64,000 bases of DNA from Ruegeria pomeroyi (GCF_021405525.1 NZ_JAGQAG010000001.1:2728001-2792000), one strand, 5' to 3'; shown: positions 8,788-18,729, counted from the first letter of the stretch. Notes: generated by a model not told the origin, from the letters alone. Numbers and translations: made by a program.

Positions 8788-9739
8788 TGGCGTTCTGCCG
8801 GTCCTCGGAGGGCAACAGGCCAAACAGCCGCCGGTAGCTGCGCGCAAACCCCGCCGGGCTATAGCCGTGATCCAGCGCGATCTCGGTCAGGCTGCGGCGA
8901 CTGTCGCGCACCTCGGTGCGGGCATCCTGAAACCGTAGTTCCAGGTAGAGCGCGCTGGGGGTCTTGCCGAATTCGCGGGCAAAGACGCGCTCCAGCTGAC
9001 GCGCGGACACGCCCTGCGCGCGGGCGATGGCGGCGATCGGCAGGGGCGGCAGCAGGTTGGCACGCATCAGGCGCAGCGCGGCAAAGGCGACCCGGTTGCG
9101 GGTCTCGAACCGCATGTCCAATGCCCGACGCTGACGGGTGCCGCCGCCCCGCACCGCGTCGATCACCAACCGGGCGGCGATCTCGTCGGCTATCTCGCCA
9201 CCCAGGTCGCGGCGCAGAACGCTCAGCATCATGTCGCTCGCCGCCCCGCCACCCGCACAGGTCATCACGTCACCATCGCTTACGAAAAGCGAGGCGGTGA
9301 CCTGAATCCGGGGGTGGCTGTCGCGCAGATAGGCGACGTCCTCCCAATGCGCGGCCACCCGGCGCCCGTCGAGCAGCCCCGCCTGTGCCAACCGCACCAC
9401 GCCCGAGGAGATGCCCCAGACCGGATGCCCCCGCCGCGCCCAGCCGCGCAGCCGCGCGGCCAGCACCGATTCTGCGCTGTGCCCGGCCCGCACGCCCGCC
9501 ACCACCACGATGACCGACCGGGGCGGCACCGCCTCGGCAGCAAGGTCGGGGATCAGACGAAACCCGTTCGACGCCGCCACCGGCCGGCCCGACAGGCTGA
9601 CGGCATTATAGCGATAGCCGGTGCCGGGCCGTACCCTGTCGAGCAGGCGCAACACCTCGACCGCCGACGAGAACGCCTGCATCGTGAACCCCTCGTCGAG
9701 GACAAAGACGAAATGCCGCCCCGCCGTGTACTGACCCAT
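8768..9739 (-). CDS. GlxA family (DJ-1/PfpI + AraC HTH) transcriptional regulator
   Basis: 323 residues. The N-terminal half is a DJ-1/PfpI-like domain (about 8-185) and the C-terminal half a two-helix-turn-helix AraC domain (about 215-312; RQLERVFAREFGKTP, then DHGYSPAGFARSYRRLFG). The elbow position that is Cys in DJ-1 hydrolases reads WGISSGVV, so catalysis is unlikely and the domain is probably a ligand sensor, as in the carnitine and choline regulators CdhR and GbdR. It is encoded just upstream of, and in the same direction as, the BKACE-aminotransferase pair, and the tandem repeat at its 3' end is the likely target. A pathway-specific activator is the simplest reading. Confidence 0.88.
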   Translation of the reverse strand: MGQYTAGRHFVFVLDEGFTMQAFSSAVEVLRLLDRVRPGTGYRYNAVSLSGRPVAASNGFRLIPDLAAEAVPPRSVIVVVAGVRAGHSAESVLAARLRGWARRGHPVWGISSGVVRLAQAGLLDGRRVAAHWEDVAYLRDSHPRIQVTASLFVSDGDVMTCAGGGAASDMMLSVLRRDLGGEIADEIAARLVIDAVRGGGTRQRRALDMRFETRNRVAFAALRLMRANLLPPLPIAAIARAQGVSARQLERVFAREFGKTPSALYLELRFQDARTEVRDSRRSLTEIALDHGYSPAGFARSYRRLFGLLPSEDRQNAMSDQVT

Positions 9740-9942
9740 GCGCTCCGCCGTTCCCCCGTTTCCCTGTCAGCATAGAAACGCGCGCCACCGGGGCAAGTGC
9801 TACACCGTGACACTTACCGGAAGTTGAGGGATTGCTTGAGAAAAATGGACGAAGCCTGCATTGTCGAGGGTATATCATTCCGACTCGGCCCTGGCCGTTC
9901 CGATTATCGAGAGCGCACCGTACCAGACGAAAGAGGTTTTCC

Positions 9943-11094
9943 ATGCAGACCCGCTCCCCTTCACTCCTGATGCGTATGCGCTGGGTGCCCGCCACCCTCA
10001 CCGGCCTTGCGGTCGGACTGACCGCCCTGCCGATGGACGCGCAAGAAGCGCCCAAGGTGTCAGTTGCTGCTGCCTACACCCAGGAGATTACCGAAGAGGC
10101 GGTGTTCATCGGTCGCGGCGAGGCGATCGACAAGGTCGATATCGTGGCCCGTGTCAGCGGGTTCCTGGACGAACAACTGGTCGAGGATGGCAGCACCGTG
10201 GCCGAGGGCGATCTGCTGTTCCGGATCGAGCCCGACCTCTATCAGGCGGTGCTCGAGGCGCGGCGCGCCGATCTGGACAAGGCCGAGGCCAATCTGGAAC
10301 TGGCAGGCGTGGAACTCGCCCGCAAGGAAGAGCTGCTCCGCCGCGAGGCGACTCCGGCCTCGGAAGTGGACATTGCCCGCGCCAACGAACTGGTGGCCGA
10401 AGCGGCGGTGAAATCGGCACAGGCGGCGATCCGTCAGGCCGAGCTTGATCTGAGCTATACCCAGATCGAAGCACCGTTTGCCGGCCGGCTGGGTCGGGTC
10501 GCGACCTCGGTCGGCGATGTGGTGGGTCCGGCCAACCCGCCGCTCGTCACGCTGGTGCGCGAGACACCGATCCATGTCACCTTTGCGCTCAACGAAAAGC
10601 GGATGATCGACGTGCTGCAACAGCTTGGTGAAACAGCCGAGACGCTGGCCGAGAACCAGCGCAGCCCCGACGTTCACGTCACCCTGCCCAACGGCGCACC
10701 GCTGGACGAGGTCGGGCGACTGGTCTTTGTCGATAACCGGGTCGATCCGTTGACCGGCGCAATCGTGATGCGGGCCGAGTTCGCAAATACCCAGAGGCTG
10801 ATCGTGGATGGTGCCTTTGTCCATGTGCGCATCTCGGCGCTGGAGCCGACGTTGCGGGTGCTGATTCCGCAGGCGGCGCTGCAACGCGATCAGCGCGGCG
10901 ATTTCGTGCTGGTGGTCAATGACAAGCAGATGGTCGAACAGCGCTATGTGACGCTGGGCGACACGGAAGGCACTGCGGCCATCGTGCTCGATGGCCTGCG
11001 CGAGGGCGAAAGCGTGATCGTGGAGGGCCTGCAACGGGTGCGCCCCGGCGTTGCCGTCGATGCGGTCGTCGCCGCAGAGCAGCCGGGAGAGTAA
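9943..11094 (+). CDS. RND efflux pump periplasmic adaptor (MexA/AcrA type)
   Basis: 383 residues from the ATG at 9943, which has AAAGAGG seven bases upstream; the open frame extends further 5' but without a better start. A signal peptide (about 1-34) is followed by the lipoyl half VDIVARVSGFLDE, a helical hairpin (about 95-165), the second lipoyl half and a beta-barrel domain. It bridges the inner-membrane RND pump encoded three bases downstream and an outer-membrane channel, and is anchored by fold rather than by an obvious lipobox. No TolC-type gene is in this operon, so the channel must be shared. Confidence 0.92.
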   Translation: MQTRSPSLLMRMRWVPATLTGLAVGLTALPMDAQEAPKVSVAAAYTQEITEEAVFIGRGEAIDKVDIVARVSGFLDEQLVEDGSTVAEGDLLFRIEPDLYQAVLEARRADLDKAEANLELAGVELARKEELLRREATPASEVDIARANELVAEAAVKSAQAAIRQAELDLSYTQIEAPFAGRLGRVATSVGDVVGPANPPLVTLVRETPIHVTFALNEKRMIDVLQQLGETAETLAENQRSPDVHVTLPNGAPLDEVGRLVFVDNRVDPLTGAIVMRAEFANTQRLIVDGAFVHVRISALEPTLRVLIPQAALQRDQRGDFVLVVNDKQMVEQRYVTLGDTEGTAAIVLDGLREGESVIVEGLQRVRPGVAVDAVVAAEQPGE

Positions 11095-11097
11095 CCC

Positions 11098-14000
11098 ATG
11101 TTCTCGGCCCTTTTCATCAGCCGGCCAAAGCTGGCCTTTGTCATTTCGCTGGTCCTGACCATTCTGGGCGGGATCGGCTATCTGGTCCTGCCGGTTGCGC
11201 AGTTCCCCGATATCACGCCGCCGGTGGTCAGCGTTTCGGCCAACTATACCGGCGCCAATGCCGAGACGGTGGAAAACGCCGTCGCCGCCCCGATCGAGGC
11301 GCAGGTGAACGGCGTCGACGACATGCTCTACATGACGTCGACCTCGGCCGATAACGGGTCCTATTCGCTGAGCGTTACCTTCGAGGTAGGCACCGACCCG
11401 GACATCGCCTCGGTCAACGTGCAGAACCGGGTGGCACAGGCGCTGTCCTCGTTGCCGACCGAGGTGACCAATTCCGGCGTGGTGACGCAGAAATCCTCGA
11501 CCAACATGCTGATGGTGGTCACGCTCACCTCGCCCAACGACACCTATGACAGCGTGTTTCTGTCCAACTATGCCTCGATCAACCTCAAGGACGCGCTGGC
11601 GCGGGTACAGGGTGTTGGCAAGGCCGATGTGCTGACCGACCTGCAATATGCCATGCGGATGTGGATGGACCCCGACAAGATGGCGGCCCTGTCGATCACG
11701 CCCGGTGACCTGATCGCGGCGGTGCGCGAGCAGAACCTTGAGGTATCTGCCGGCCAGATCGGTGCGCCCCCCGCGCCCGAGGGACAGACATTCCAGTACA
11801 CGATCAAGTCCAAGGGCCGGCTGAGCACGGTTGACGAGTTCGAGAATATCGTGATCCGCACCGGCGAGGCCGGCGCCGTCGTGCGGGTGCGCGATATCGC
11901 CCGGGTCGAGCTGGGGGCGCAGTTTTACAGCGCGTCGGGCTATTTCCAGGGCAAGCCGGCCACCGTGCTGGGCATCTACCAGGCGCCGGGCGCCAATGCG
12001 CTGGCGGTATCCGAACGGGTCACCGCCGAGCTGGAACGGCTGTCGCGCGGCTTTCCCGAGGATGTGGAATACGAGATTCCCTTCAACACCACCGATTTTG
12101 TGGAACAGTCACTGAATGACGTGGTGACGACCCTGATGCTGACCTTTGTTCTGGTGGTCTCGGTGGTCTTTGTGTTCCTGGGCAACTGGCGGGCCACGCT
12201 GATCCCGGCGGTGGCGATCCCGGTCTCGCTGATCGGCACCTTCGCCTTTCTGCTGGCATTCGGCATGTCGCTGAACACCATCTCGCTGTTTGCGCTGGTG
12301 CTGGCCATCGGCATCGTGGTGGACGACGCCATCGTGGTGGTGGAAAACGTCGAACGCATCATCGCCGAAGAGGGGCTGAGCCCGCCCGAGGCCACCCGCA
12401 AGGCGATGGGTCAGATCACCGGACCGGTGATCGCGACCACGCTGGTGCTGCTGGCGGTGTTCGTGCCGGTCACCTTCATGCCCGGCATCACCGGGCGGCT
12501 CTATTCGCAATTCGCCGTCACCATCTCGGTCGCGGTCGCGATCTCCTCGATCAACGCGCTGACGCTGTCGCCGGCACTGTGCGGTCTGGTGCTGCGGGCG
12601 CGCTCGGGTCCGCCCAAGGGGGCCCTTGCCCTGTTCGAGCGCGGCATCGGCGGGGTGCGCGACGGTTATGTGTCGCTGGTGCGCAAGCTGTTGATCCTGC
12701 CGGTGATCTCGCTGGCCATCGTGGCGGCGATTGGCGCCGGGGCTGGCGGCATCTTCTCCAACACCTCCAAAGGGTTCCTGCCGCTGGAGGATAACGGATA
12801 CCTGTTTGTCGACGTGCAACTGCCCGACGCGGCCACGCTGGGCCGGACCGAGACGGTCACCGCGCGGTTGAACGACAAGTTGCAGCAGCTTGACGGCGTG
12901 GCCAACACGGTTCTGGTGAACGGGTTCTCGATGCTGAACGGGCTGACGCCCAACGGCGCGATGATCATCGTCAACCTGACCAACTGGGAAGAACGGCAAG
13001 AGCCGGATCTGAGCGCCGATGCCATCCTGAAAAAGATCCTGAACATCGCCTGGGGTGAAAGCGCGGCCTCGATCGTGGCCTTCAACCCGCCCCCGATCCA
13101 GGGTCTGGGCATGTCGGCGGGCGTCGAGATGGAGGTGCAGCAGACCGGTGGCGGCTCGGCCCAGGATCTGGCTGCGGCGGTGGGCTCGCTGGTCTATGCC
13201 GCCAACCAGCGGCCCGAGATCGCGCAGAGCTATACCACCTTCCGGGCCAACGTGCCGCAACTGTTCGTCGATCTGGACCGGGAAAAGGCCAAGACGCTGC
13301 AAGTGTCGGTGGCCGAGGTGTTCCAGACCATGCAGGCGCATCTGGGGTCGTATTACATCAACGACTTCAACCTGTTTGGCCGCGTCTACCGGGTGATGAT
13401 CCAGGCCGAGGGTAGCTATCGCGACAAGGTCGAGGATATCGGCAACCTCTATGTGCGCTCGCAACAGGGCCAGATGGTGCCGCTGGGCACGCTGATCGAC
13501 GTGGAAAACGTGCTGGGGCCTGTGCTGCTGAAACGGCACAACCTGTTCCGCTCGGCCACCGTGACGGCGGTGCCCGCACCGGGCCTGTCCACCGGCGACG
13601 CGATTTCGGTGATGACCGAGGAGACCGCGAGTGCCCTGCCCCCCGGCTATGCCTTCGAATGGACCGGCAGTGCCCAGCAACAGCTGAGCTCGGGCGGGCT
13701 GGTCGCGGTGATCCTGGGGCTGGCGGTGCTGTTCGCCTATCTGTTCCTGGTGGGCCAGTATGAAAGCTGGTCGATGCCGGTCTCGATCCTGCTCTCGGTG
13801 ATCGTGGCGCTGTTCGGGGCGGTGGCGGCGGTGGCCGTGGTCGGCTCGGACATCAACCTCTATACCCAGATCGGCATGATCATGCTGGTGGGCATGGCGT
13901 CCAAGAACGGGATCCTGATCGTCGAATTCGCGATGGAGCAGCGCGCCAAGGGGCTGAGCATCCGTGAGGCCGCTGCCGAGGCCGCGCATCAGCGGTTCCG

Positions 14001-14226
14001 CGCAGTCATGATGACGGCACTGTCCTTCCTCTTGGGCGTGGTGCCGCTGCTGACCGCCAATGGCGCCGGCGCCGCAAGCCAGAAAGCCATCGGCGTTGCC
14101 GTGTTCGGCGGCATGCTGGCGGCCACGGTGATCGGCGTGGTGCTGGTGCCGGTGCTCTATGCGGTGATGCAGGGCGCGCGCGAGCGGATCAAGGGCAGCC
14201 CCGACGCCCCGACCCCCGCTGAGTGA
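11098..14226 (+). CDS. RND multidrug efflux inner-membrane pump (AcrB/MexB type, HAE-1)
   Basis: 1042 residues, the normal length for the HAE-1 family, with twelve predicted membrane helices in two halves and two large periplasmic loops. The proton-relay Asp pair appears in helix 4 ([18 protein letters not shown]). It exports hydrophobic or amphiphilic compounds in exchange for protons. It starts three bases after the adaptor gene and is followed 30 bases later by an MFS exporter gene, so the three are probably cotranscribed. No TetR or MarR regulator adjoins the operon. Confidence 0.95.
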   Translation: MFSALFISRPKLAFVISLVLTILGGIGYLVLPVAQFPDITPPVVSVSANYTGANAETVENAVAAPIEAQVNGVDDMLYMTSTSADNGSYSLSVTFEVGTDPDIASVNVQNRVAQALSSLPTEVTNSGVVTQKSSTNMLMVVTLTSPNDTYDSVFLSNYASINLKDALARVQGVGKADVLTDLQYAMRMWMDPDKMAALSITPGDLIAAVREQNLEVSAGQIGAPPAPEGQTFQYTIKSKGRLSTVDEFENIVIRTGEAGAVVRVRDIARVELGAQFYSASGYFQGKPATVLGIYQAPGANALAVSERVTAELERLSRGFPEDVEYEIPFNTTDFVEQSLNDVVTTLMLTFVLVVSVVFVFLGNWRATLIPAVAIPVSLIGTFAFLLAFGMSLNTISLFALVLAIGIVVDDAIVVVENVERIIAEEGLSPPEATRKAMGQITGPVIATTLVLLAVFVPVTFMPGITGRLYSQFAVTISVAVAISSINALTLSPALCGLVLRARSGPPKGALALFERGIGGVRDGYVSLVRKLLILPVISLAIVAAIGAGAGGIFSNTSKGFLPLEDNGYLFVDVQLPDAATLGRTETVTARLNDKLQQLDGVANTVLVNGFSMLNGLTPNGAMIIVNLTNWEERQEPDLSADAILKKILNIAWGESAASIVAFNPPPIQGLGMSAGVEMEVQQTGGGSAQDLAAAVGSLVYAANQRPEIAQSYTTFRANVPQLFVDLDREKAKTLQVSVAEVFQTMQAHLGSYYINDFNLFGRVYRVMIQAEGSYRDKVEDIGNLYVRSQQGQMVPLGTLIDVENVLGPVLLKRHNLFRSATVTAVPAPGLSTGDAISVMTEETASALPPGYAFEWTGSAQQQLSSGGLVAVILGLAVLFAYLFLVGQYESWSMPVSILLSVIVALFGAVAAVAVVGSDINLYTQIGMIMLVGMASKNGILIVEFAMEQRAKGLSIREAAAEAAHQRFRAVMMTALSFLLGVVPLLTANGAGAASQKAIGVAVFGGMLAATVIGVVLVPVLYAVMQGARERIKGSPDAPTPAE

Positions 14227-14256
14227 CCCCGACCGGCTGAGAGAGGAGCGCAGTCC

Positions 14257-15471
14257 ATGTTCGACGTGCTGCGCCACCGCTCCTATCGGCACCTCTTTGC
14301 TGCGCAGGTGGTGGCGCTGACCGGGACCGGTCTGGCCACCGTCGCGCTGGGGCTCTTGGCCTATGATCTGGCCGGACCGCGCGCGGGTATGGTGCTGGGC
14401 ATCGCGCTCACCATCAAGATGCTGGCCTATGTCTTTCTGTCGCCGCTCGCCGCCGCGTTGACCGAAGCCATGGACCGGCGCCGGGTGCTGGTGGCGCTCG
14501 ACCTGGTGCGAGCGGTAGCGGCGGCCTGTCTGCCGCTGGTCACCGAAATCTGGCAGGTTTACGTGCTGATCCTCGTGCTACAGGCGGCCTCGGCCGGGTT
14601 TACCCCGGCCTTTCAGGCCACCATCCCAACCCTGCTGCCTGACGAAGAGGACTATACCAAGGCGCTGTCGCTGAGCCGCCTGACCTATGATCTGGAGAGC
14701 CTGGTCAGCCCCGCCTTGGCGGCGCTGTTGCTGGGGCTGGTCAGTTTCAACGCGCTGTTTCTGGGCACCGCGCTGGGTTTTGTCGGCTCGGCACTGCTGG
14801 TGATATCGGTTGCCCTGCCCCGGCCCGGCGCCAGCCGCACCGGAGGGCTGGCCTCGCGCAGCCTGCGGGGTCTGCGCCTCTACCTCGCCACCCCAAGGCT
14901 GCGCGGGCTGCTGGCACTGAACCTTGCCGTGGCGATGCCCGGTGCGATGGTGCTGGTCAACACGGTGGTTCTGGTCAAGAGCGAGTTGGACGGGTCGGAC
15001 CGGATGGTGGCGCTGGCGCTGGGGGCCTTTGGCGCCGGCTCTATGCTGGCGGCGCTGGCCCTGCCCCGGCTGCTGGACCGTTTCAGCGACCGGCTCGTCA
15101 TGCTTGCCGGAGGCGTCGCGATGGCAGTGACCGGGCTGGGTCTGGCGCTCTGGGTGGCGCTTCTCGGTCTGACATCGGGCCCGCTGCTGCTGGCCTGGTT
15201 CCTCAACGGCATCGGCTTTGCCTCGGCGCTGACACCCTCGGGCCGCCTGTTGCGCCGCTCGGCGGGACCCGAGGACCTGCCCGCGCTGTTTGCGGCGCAG
15301 TTCTCGCTGTCCCATGCCTGCTGGCTGCTGGCCTATCCGCTGGCGGGTTGGCTGGCCACGGTCACGACACCTCAGATCGCCCTGACGGTGCTTGCACTGA
15401 TCGGTGCCGCGGGATGCCTGGCTGCGGCCCGTCTCTGGTCCCCTGCTGTCCCGCCCGAACCGCAGGCATGA
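14257..15471 (+). CDS. MFS transporter (EntS/MFS_3-like)
   Basis: 404 residues with about eleven to twelve hydrophobic segments and an N-terminal RHRSYRHLFAAQVVALTGTG stretch typical of the MFS_3 group that contains the siderophore exporter EntS. The ATG has GAGAGGAG ten bases upstream. It follows the RND pump gene at 30 bp on the same strand, suggesting a shared export function. Substrate is not predictable from sequence; no siderophore biosynthesis genes are nearby. Confidence 0.88.
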   Translation: MFDVLRHRSYRHLFAAQVVALTGTGLATVALGLLAYDLAGPRAGMVLGIALTIKMLAYVFLSPLAAALTEAMDRRRVLVALDLVRAVAAACLPLVTEIWQVYVLILVLQAASAGFTPAFQATIPTLLPDEEDYTKALSLSRLTYDLESLVSPALAALLLGLVSFNALFLGTALGFVGSALLVISVALPRPGASRTGGLASRSLRGLRLYLATPRLRGLLALNLAVAMPGAMVLVNTVVLVKSELDGSDRMVALALGAFGAGSMLAALALPRLLDRFSDRLVMLAGGVAMAVTGLGLALWVALLGLTSGPLLLAWFLNGIGFASALTPSGRLLRRSAGPEDLPALFAAQFSLSHACWLLAYPLAGWLATVTTPQIALTVLALIGAAGCLAAARLWSPAVPPEPQA

Positions 15472-15541
15472 CAGTCAGATTTACGGGGTCCGGAAGAATG
15501 CGCGCCCGGATCACGTCCGAAACCCGATTGGCCCGTCGCCC

Positions 15542-16036
15542 TCAGCGCTGTTTTTCCTCGATAAACCCGCCGACCGCGCGCATGTTCTCGGGCCCGATCT
15601 CGGCGCGGGCATCCGCCATCAGATCCGCCAGCGACTGGCCCCGCAACGAGGCACGCCACGCCTGTTCAGCGACCAACATCCGCCGCTTTATGAAACAATC
15701 CTTGCGATAGGCGCAGGGGTCATTGCTGGTCACCTCGCCCTTGCGCCGAATCTCGCGGCAGACAAAAGCCGGGCCGGGACCATCCACCGCCTCGACCACA
15801 TCAAGCAGCGAGACCTGCTCCGGCGCGCGGGCAAGGCGAAAGCCACCACGCGGTCCCGGCACCGCCTCGGCCACACCGGCGGCTGTCAGCGCGCGCATAT
15901 GCTTGAGCAGATAGCTTTCCGACAGGCCGTGCAGGGTGGCAAGATCACGCCCGGACAGAACCTTGCCCTCTGGAAGCTCTGCCAGAACCGCAGCACAGTG
16001 CAGCGCCGCCTCGACCCCATCCCCCAATCGCCGCAT
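15542..16036 (-). CDS. Rrf2 family transcriptional regulator with three cysteines
   Basis: 164 residues: an N-terminal winged helix (about 5-75) followed by the Rrf2 dimerisation helix. Three Cys in the loop (VCRE, then NDPCAYRKDC) match the number used for [Fe-S] binding in IscR, NsrR and RirA, but the first spacing (15 residues) is longer than in those proteins. It is divergent from the AhpD-like gene at 16142, and a near-perfect 21-bp palindrome lies between them. It is likely a redox or electrophile sensor repressing its neighbour and itself. Confidence 0.87.
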   Translation of the reverse strand: MRRLGDGVEAALHCAAVLAELPEGKVLSGRDLATLHGLSESYLLKHMRALTAAGVAEAVPGPRGGFRLARAPEQVSLLDVVEAVDGPGPAFVCREIRRKGEVTSNDPCAYRKDCFIKRRMLVAEQAWRASLRGQSLADLMADARAEIGPENMRAVGGFIEEKQR

Positions 16037-16083
16037 GCCTTCCCCCCGCGCTGGTTACGCCGATCCCGCTTGCGTCGGCTATT

Positions 16084-16104
16084 CATGGATATAAACTATC
16101 TATG
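16084..16104. promoter_or_regulatory. Candidate Rrf2 operator palindrome
   Basis: CATGGATA-TAAAC-TATCTATG is an inverted repeat with seven of eight arm positions complementary. It lies in the 105-bp gap between the divergent Rrf2 gene and the AhpD-like gene, where an autoregulatory operator would be expected. Length and A/T-rich centre resemble known Rrf2 sites. Assignment to this Rrf2 protein is inference. Confidence 0.5.
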
Positions 16105-16141
16105 ATTCGACTGCAACACCCGCATGAAAGGACACGTAACA

Positions 16142-16570
16142 ATGCGCTTCAACTTCACCAGACAAACACCTCAGGTCTTTGACGCGATGCTGGCGCTCAA
16201 CGACACGATCTCTCAGGCCAATCCCGACAGCCGCCTGGTCCATCTGACCAAGATCAGGGTGTCGCAGATCAATGGCTGCGCCTATTGCGTCAACATGCAT
16301 GTGAAAGAAGCGCAGCAGGACGGACTGCCCGACACCCTGTTGCATCTGATCGCTGTCTGGCCCGAAACAAGTGTCTTTACCGCCCGAGACCGCGCCGCGC
16401 TGGCCTGGGCCGAAACGCTGACCCGGCTTGAAGGCTCCGAGGTTTCGGATGCCGATTATGCCGCCGTGCGCGCAGAACTGTCTGAACAGGAAGTCGCCGC
16501 GCTCACCGCCTCGATCGGGATGATCAACCTGTGGAACCGCATGGGCGTCGGCGCCCGCCTGCCGGTCTGA
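16142..16570 (+). CDS. Carboxymuconolactone decarboxylase / AhpD-like family protein
   Basis: 142 residues from the ATG at 16142, chosen because AAAGGA at 16127-16132 is correctly spaced; an in-frame ATG at 16124 would place that site inside the gene. The family motif SQINGCAYCVNMH holds the redox-active CxxC and its His partner, as in AhpD peroxidases. The likely role is thiol-dependent peroxidase or detoxification chemistry in the cytoplasm. It is divergent from an Rrf2 regulator that probably controls it. Confidence 0.88.
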   Translation: MRFNFTRQTPQVFDAMLALNDTISQANPDSRLVHLTKIRVSQINGCAYCVNMHVKEAQQDGLPDTLLHLIAVWPETSVFTARDRAALAWAETLTRLEGSEVSDADYAAVRAELSEQEVAALTASIGMINLWNRMGVGARLPV

Positions 16571-16639
16571 AACGCGACAGGCGGCGTTCGCACGGGATGC
16601 GGGCGCCGCCATAAGAGGCACAGATACCGGATTTGAGAA

Positions 16640-16726
16640 TGGTGCGGTCGAGAAGACTCGAACTTCCACGGGTGTTACCCCACAGCGACCTCAACGCTGC
16701 GCGTCTACCAATTCCGCCACGACCGC
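16640..16726 (-). tRNA. tRNA-Leu (anticodon GAG), CCA encoded
   Basis: The minus strand folds as a class II tRNA. The acceptor stem is GCGGTCG/CGACCGC with discriminator A and an encoded CCA (16640-16642). The D arm carries the leucine-type AATTGGTAGACGCG sequence. The anticodon stem-loop is CAGCG-TTGAGGT-CGCTG, giving anticodon GAG, which reads CUC and CUU. A long variable arm and a TTCGAGT T-loop follow. Size without CCA is 84 nt. Confidence 0.95.
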
Positions 16727-16750
16727 ACTGCCAGTGACTTGGTAGAGCGG

Positions 16751-16779
16751 CGTATAGACGAGGGTTGTCGGGATGTGAA
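16751..16779 (-). promoter_or_regulatory. Probable promoter of tRNA-Leu
   Basis: On the minus strand TTCACA (16779-16774) and TATACG (16756-16751) are separated by exactly 17 bases and lie 25 bases before the tRNA 5' end. Spacing and position fit a sigma-70 promoter with a short leader. No other gene could use it. Confidence 0.45.
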
Positions 16780-16867
16780 GAGACAAAAACACATGACTTT
16801 GATTTCTTGAACGACGCCCTATCTGCTAGCGGATGGCACGATACGCCCCAGACTCAGGAGCCCGCAG

Positions 16868-17527
16868 ATGACCGGTCAGTCCCCTCGCCCCGAACTTCAG
16901 ATCGACATCGTCTCGGACGTGGTCTGCCCCTGGTGCATCGTCGGGTTTCGGCAGCTGGATCAGGCGCTTGCGACAACCGGTGTACTGGCGCGGCTGCGCT
17001 GGCATCCGTTCGAGTTGAACCCGCAGATGGGACCCGAGGGCCAGAACCTGCGCGAACATATCATGGAGAAATACGGCTCGACGCCAGAGCAGAGCGCCGA
17101 GGCGCGCGCTCGGCTGACCGCGATCGGGGCCGAGTTGGGGTTCACGTTCAACTTCACCGATGAAAGCCGCATCGTGAACACCTTTGCCGCGCATCAACTG
17201 CTGGACTGGGCCGAGGGTCAGGGCCGCCAGCATCCGCTGAAACTGGCTCTGTTCGCGTCCTATTTCACCCGAGGCCGGGATGTGTCGGACCCTGATATCC
17301 TGCTTGACGCGGTAGAGGCGGCTGGGCTGGACAGGGAGGCTGCGCAAACGGCGCTGACCTCGGGCGCGCATCAGGCGCCTGTGCGCGAAAAGCAGAGGTT
17401 CTGGGCGCAGCATGGCATTTCCGGCGTCCCCTCGATGGTGTTCGGCGGCAAATACCTGCTGACCGGCGCCCAGGGCGCCGAAAGCTATGCGCAGGTGATA
17501 GAGCGGTGCCTGGCCGAGGCGGCCTGA
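16868..17527 (+). CDS. DsbA family oxidoreductase (FrnE-like)
   Basis: 219 residues with a thioredoxin fold interrupted by a helical insertion, as in the FrnE/DsbA-like group. The active-site CPWC follows the first strand (DVVCPWCIVGF), and the cis-Pro loop reads GISGVPSMVF. No signal peptide is seen, so it is a cytoplasmic disulfide oxidoreductase or isomerase, possibly in oxidative-stress defence. AGGAG sits eight bases before the ATG. It stands alone between tRNA-Leu and lipB on the same strand. Confidence 0.9.
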   Translation: MTGQSPRPELQIDIVSDVVCPWCIVGFRQLDQALATTGVLARLRWHPFELNPQMGPEGQNLREHIMEKYGSTPEQSAEARARLTAIGAELGFTFNFTDESRIVNTFAAHQLLDWAEGQGRQHPLKLALFASYFTRGRDVSDPDILLDAVEAAGLDREAAQTALTSGAHQAPVREKQRFWAQHGISGVPSMVFGGKYLLTGAQGAESYAQVIERCLAEAA

Positions 17528-17584
17528 CGCCACCCCTTCACCTGCCCCCTTCCCCTGCCCGGGTCCGCGCGATATGACAGCGCC

Positions 17585-18235
17585 ATGGAATGGAAGATCA
17601 CCGACGGGCTGACCGATTACGACGAGGCCGTGGCCTTTATGGAGGCGCGCGCTGCCGCCATCGCGGCGGGCGAGGCCGAAGAATGTATCTGGCTGCTGGA
17701 GCATCCGCCGCTTTACACCGCCGGCACCTCTGCCCGGCCCGCAGATCTGACTGATCCCGACCGCTTTCCCGTCTATGACAGCAAGCGCGGAGGACAGTAT
17801 ACCTATCACGGCCCCGGTCAGCGAGTGGTCTATGTCATGCTCGACGTGGGTAAGCGCGGCCATGACGTGCGCCGCTTTGTCCAGCAACTCGAGGAATGGG
17901 TGATCGCCGCATTGGCCGAGTTCAACATTCGCGGCGAAATCCGCGAGGGCCGGGTCGGCGTCTGGGTCAAGCGCGAGGACAAGCCGCTGACGCTCGGCGG
18001 TCAGCCCGCCGAGGACAAGATCGCCGCCATCGGCATCCGCCTGCGCAAATGGGTCAGCTTTCACGGCATCTCGATCAACGTGGAACCGGATCTGAGCCAT
18101 TTCTCGGGCATCGTGCCCTGCGGCATCACCGAATACGGGGTGACCTCGCTGGTCGATCTGGGCCTGCCGGTGACCATGGGCGATGTGGACGTGGCCCTGC
18201 GTCAGAGCTTCGAACAGGTGTTCGGCGCCGATTGA
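17585..18235 (+). CDS. lipB: Octanoyl-[ACP]:protein N-octanoyltransferase LipB
   Basis: 216 residues. It transfers octanoate from acyl carrier protein to the lipoyl domains of 2-oxoacid dehydrogenases and GcvH, the first step of lipoic acid assembly. Signature motifs are present: [12 protein letters not shown], the general-base Lys in the [12 protein letters not shown] region and the nucleophilic Cys in [14 protein letters not shown]. Length is normal. It follows the FrnE-like gene after 57 bases and is trailed by a decayed hydrolase fragment rather than by lipA. Confidence 0.95.
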   Translation: MEWKITDGLTDYDEAVAFMEARAAAIAAGEAEECIWLLEHPPLYTAGTSARPADLTDPDRFPVYDSKRGGQYTYHGPGQRVVYVMLDVGKRGHDVRRFVQQLEEWVIAALAEFNIRGEIREGRVGVWVKREDKPLTLGGQPAEDKIAAIGIRLRKWVSFHGISINVEPDLSHFSGIVPCGITEYGVTSLVDLGLPVTMGDVDVALRQSFEQVFGAD

Positions 18236-18241
18236 TCCCGC

Positions 18242-18402
18242 TCAGCGCGCGGGCAGCATCTCGTCGATCACTTTCAGCACCGCATCGGGACGTTCATAGA
18301 TCAGGAACTGCCCCATGCCTTAGAACCGGCGAAAGCTGGCGCCGCGCATGCTGGCGGCGAAACGGCGGCTCAGGCCACCAGCACCGTCACGTGTATTGCC
18401 GC
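18242..18402 (-). pseudogene. Remnant of an alpha/beta hydrolase gene (3' end only)
   Basis: On the minus strand, the last codons before the TGA at 18242-18244 read GMGQFLIYERPDAVLKVIDE and end in LPAR, the typical C-terminal helix of alpha/beta hydrolases. The codon just before GMG is TAA (18320-18322), where homologues usually carry Glu, so one G-to-T change explains the nonsense codon. A further 25 or so codons upstream still look hydrolase-like (GLSRRFAASMRGA). No start or catalytic Ser/Asp region remains in the 500 bases before the next gene. The rest of 18403-18694 holds no gene that I can support. Confidence 0.6.
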
Positions 18403-18694
18403 AATCACCTGCTCGCCGTTTGGTGCTACCTGAAATGGAGGTTGGTCCGGGCTCTCGTTTTGCTCTCCTTCTATCAGACCGCTAACCCCCAATTCTAAGC
18501 TGGCAACCACCAGATTGGGTCAATTCAAAGACAGGAAACTTCTCTGCTGGTCTGAAAATAACCCATTTGGGTCATGTAACGGACAAAGTTCCGTGTCAGG
18601 TTAGGCTTACCGTTCAGTGAGTGAGTGGTGTTTTCAACAAGTTCGGCGCGGTCGCCTGTTCCCATAGCAGTACCTGCGCTATTGTTTCGGTTCT

Positions 18695-18729
18695 GCCGCC
18701 CCGCCCCTTGGCGGGGCGGCAATTTCTTT
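18695..18729 (+). terminator. Strong intrinsic terminator hairpin
   Basis: A perfect 11-bp stem GCCGCCCCGCC / GGCGGGGCGGC with loop CCTT (18695-18720) is followed by AATTTCTTT. The T-rich side is on the plus strand, although the only gene ending beside it is the minus-strand CDF transporter, for which it may act as a weaker bidirectional stop. No plus-strand gene is visible in the 450 bases before it, so an unrecognised small RNA is possible. Confidence 0.7.

Noticed and set aside
10060-14292. Very long open frames (over 500 codons) antisense to the RND adaptor and pump genes
   Set aside because: Translations are rich in His, Arg, Gln and Asp with no fold, as expected for the reverse strand of high-GC genes; the sense-strand genes are certain.
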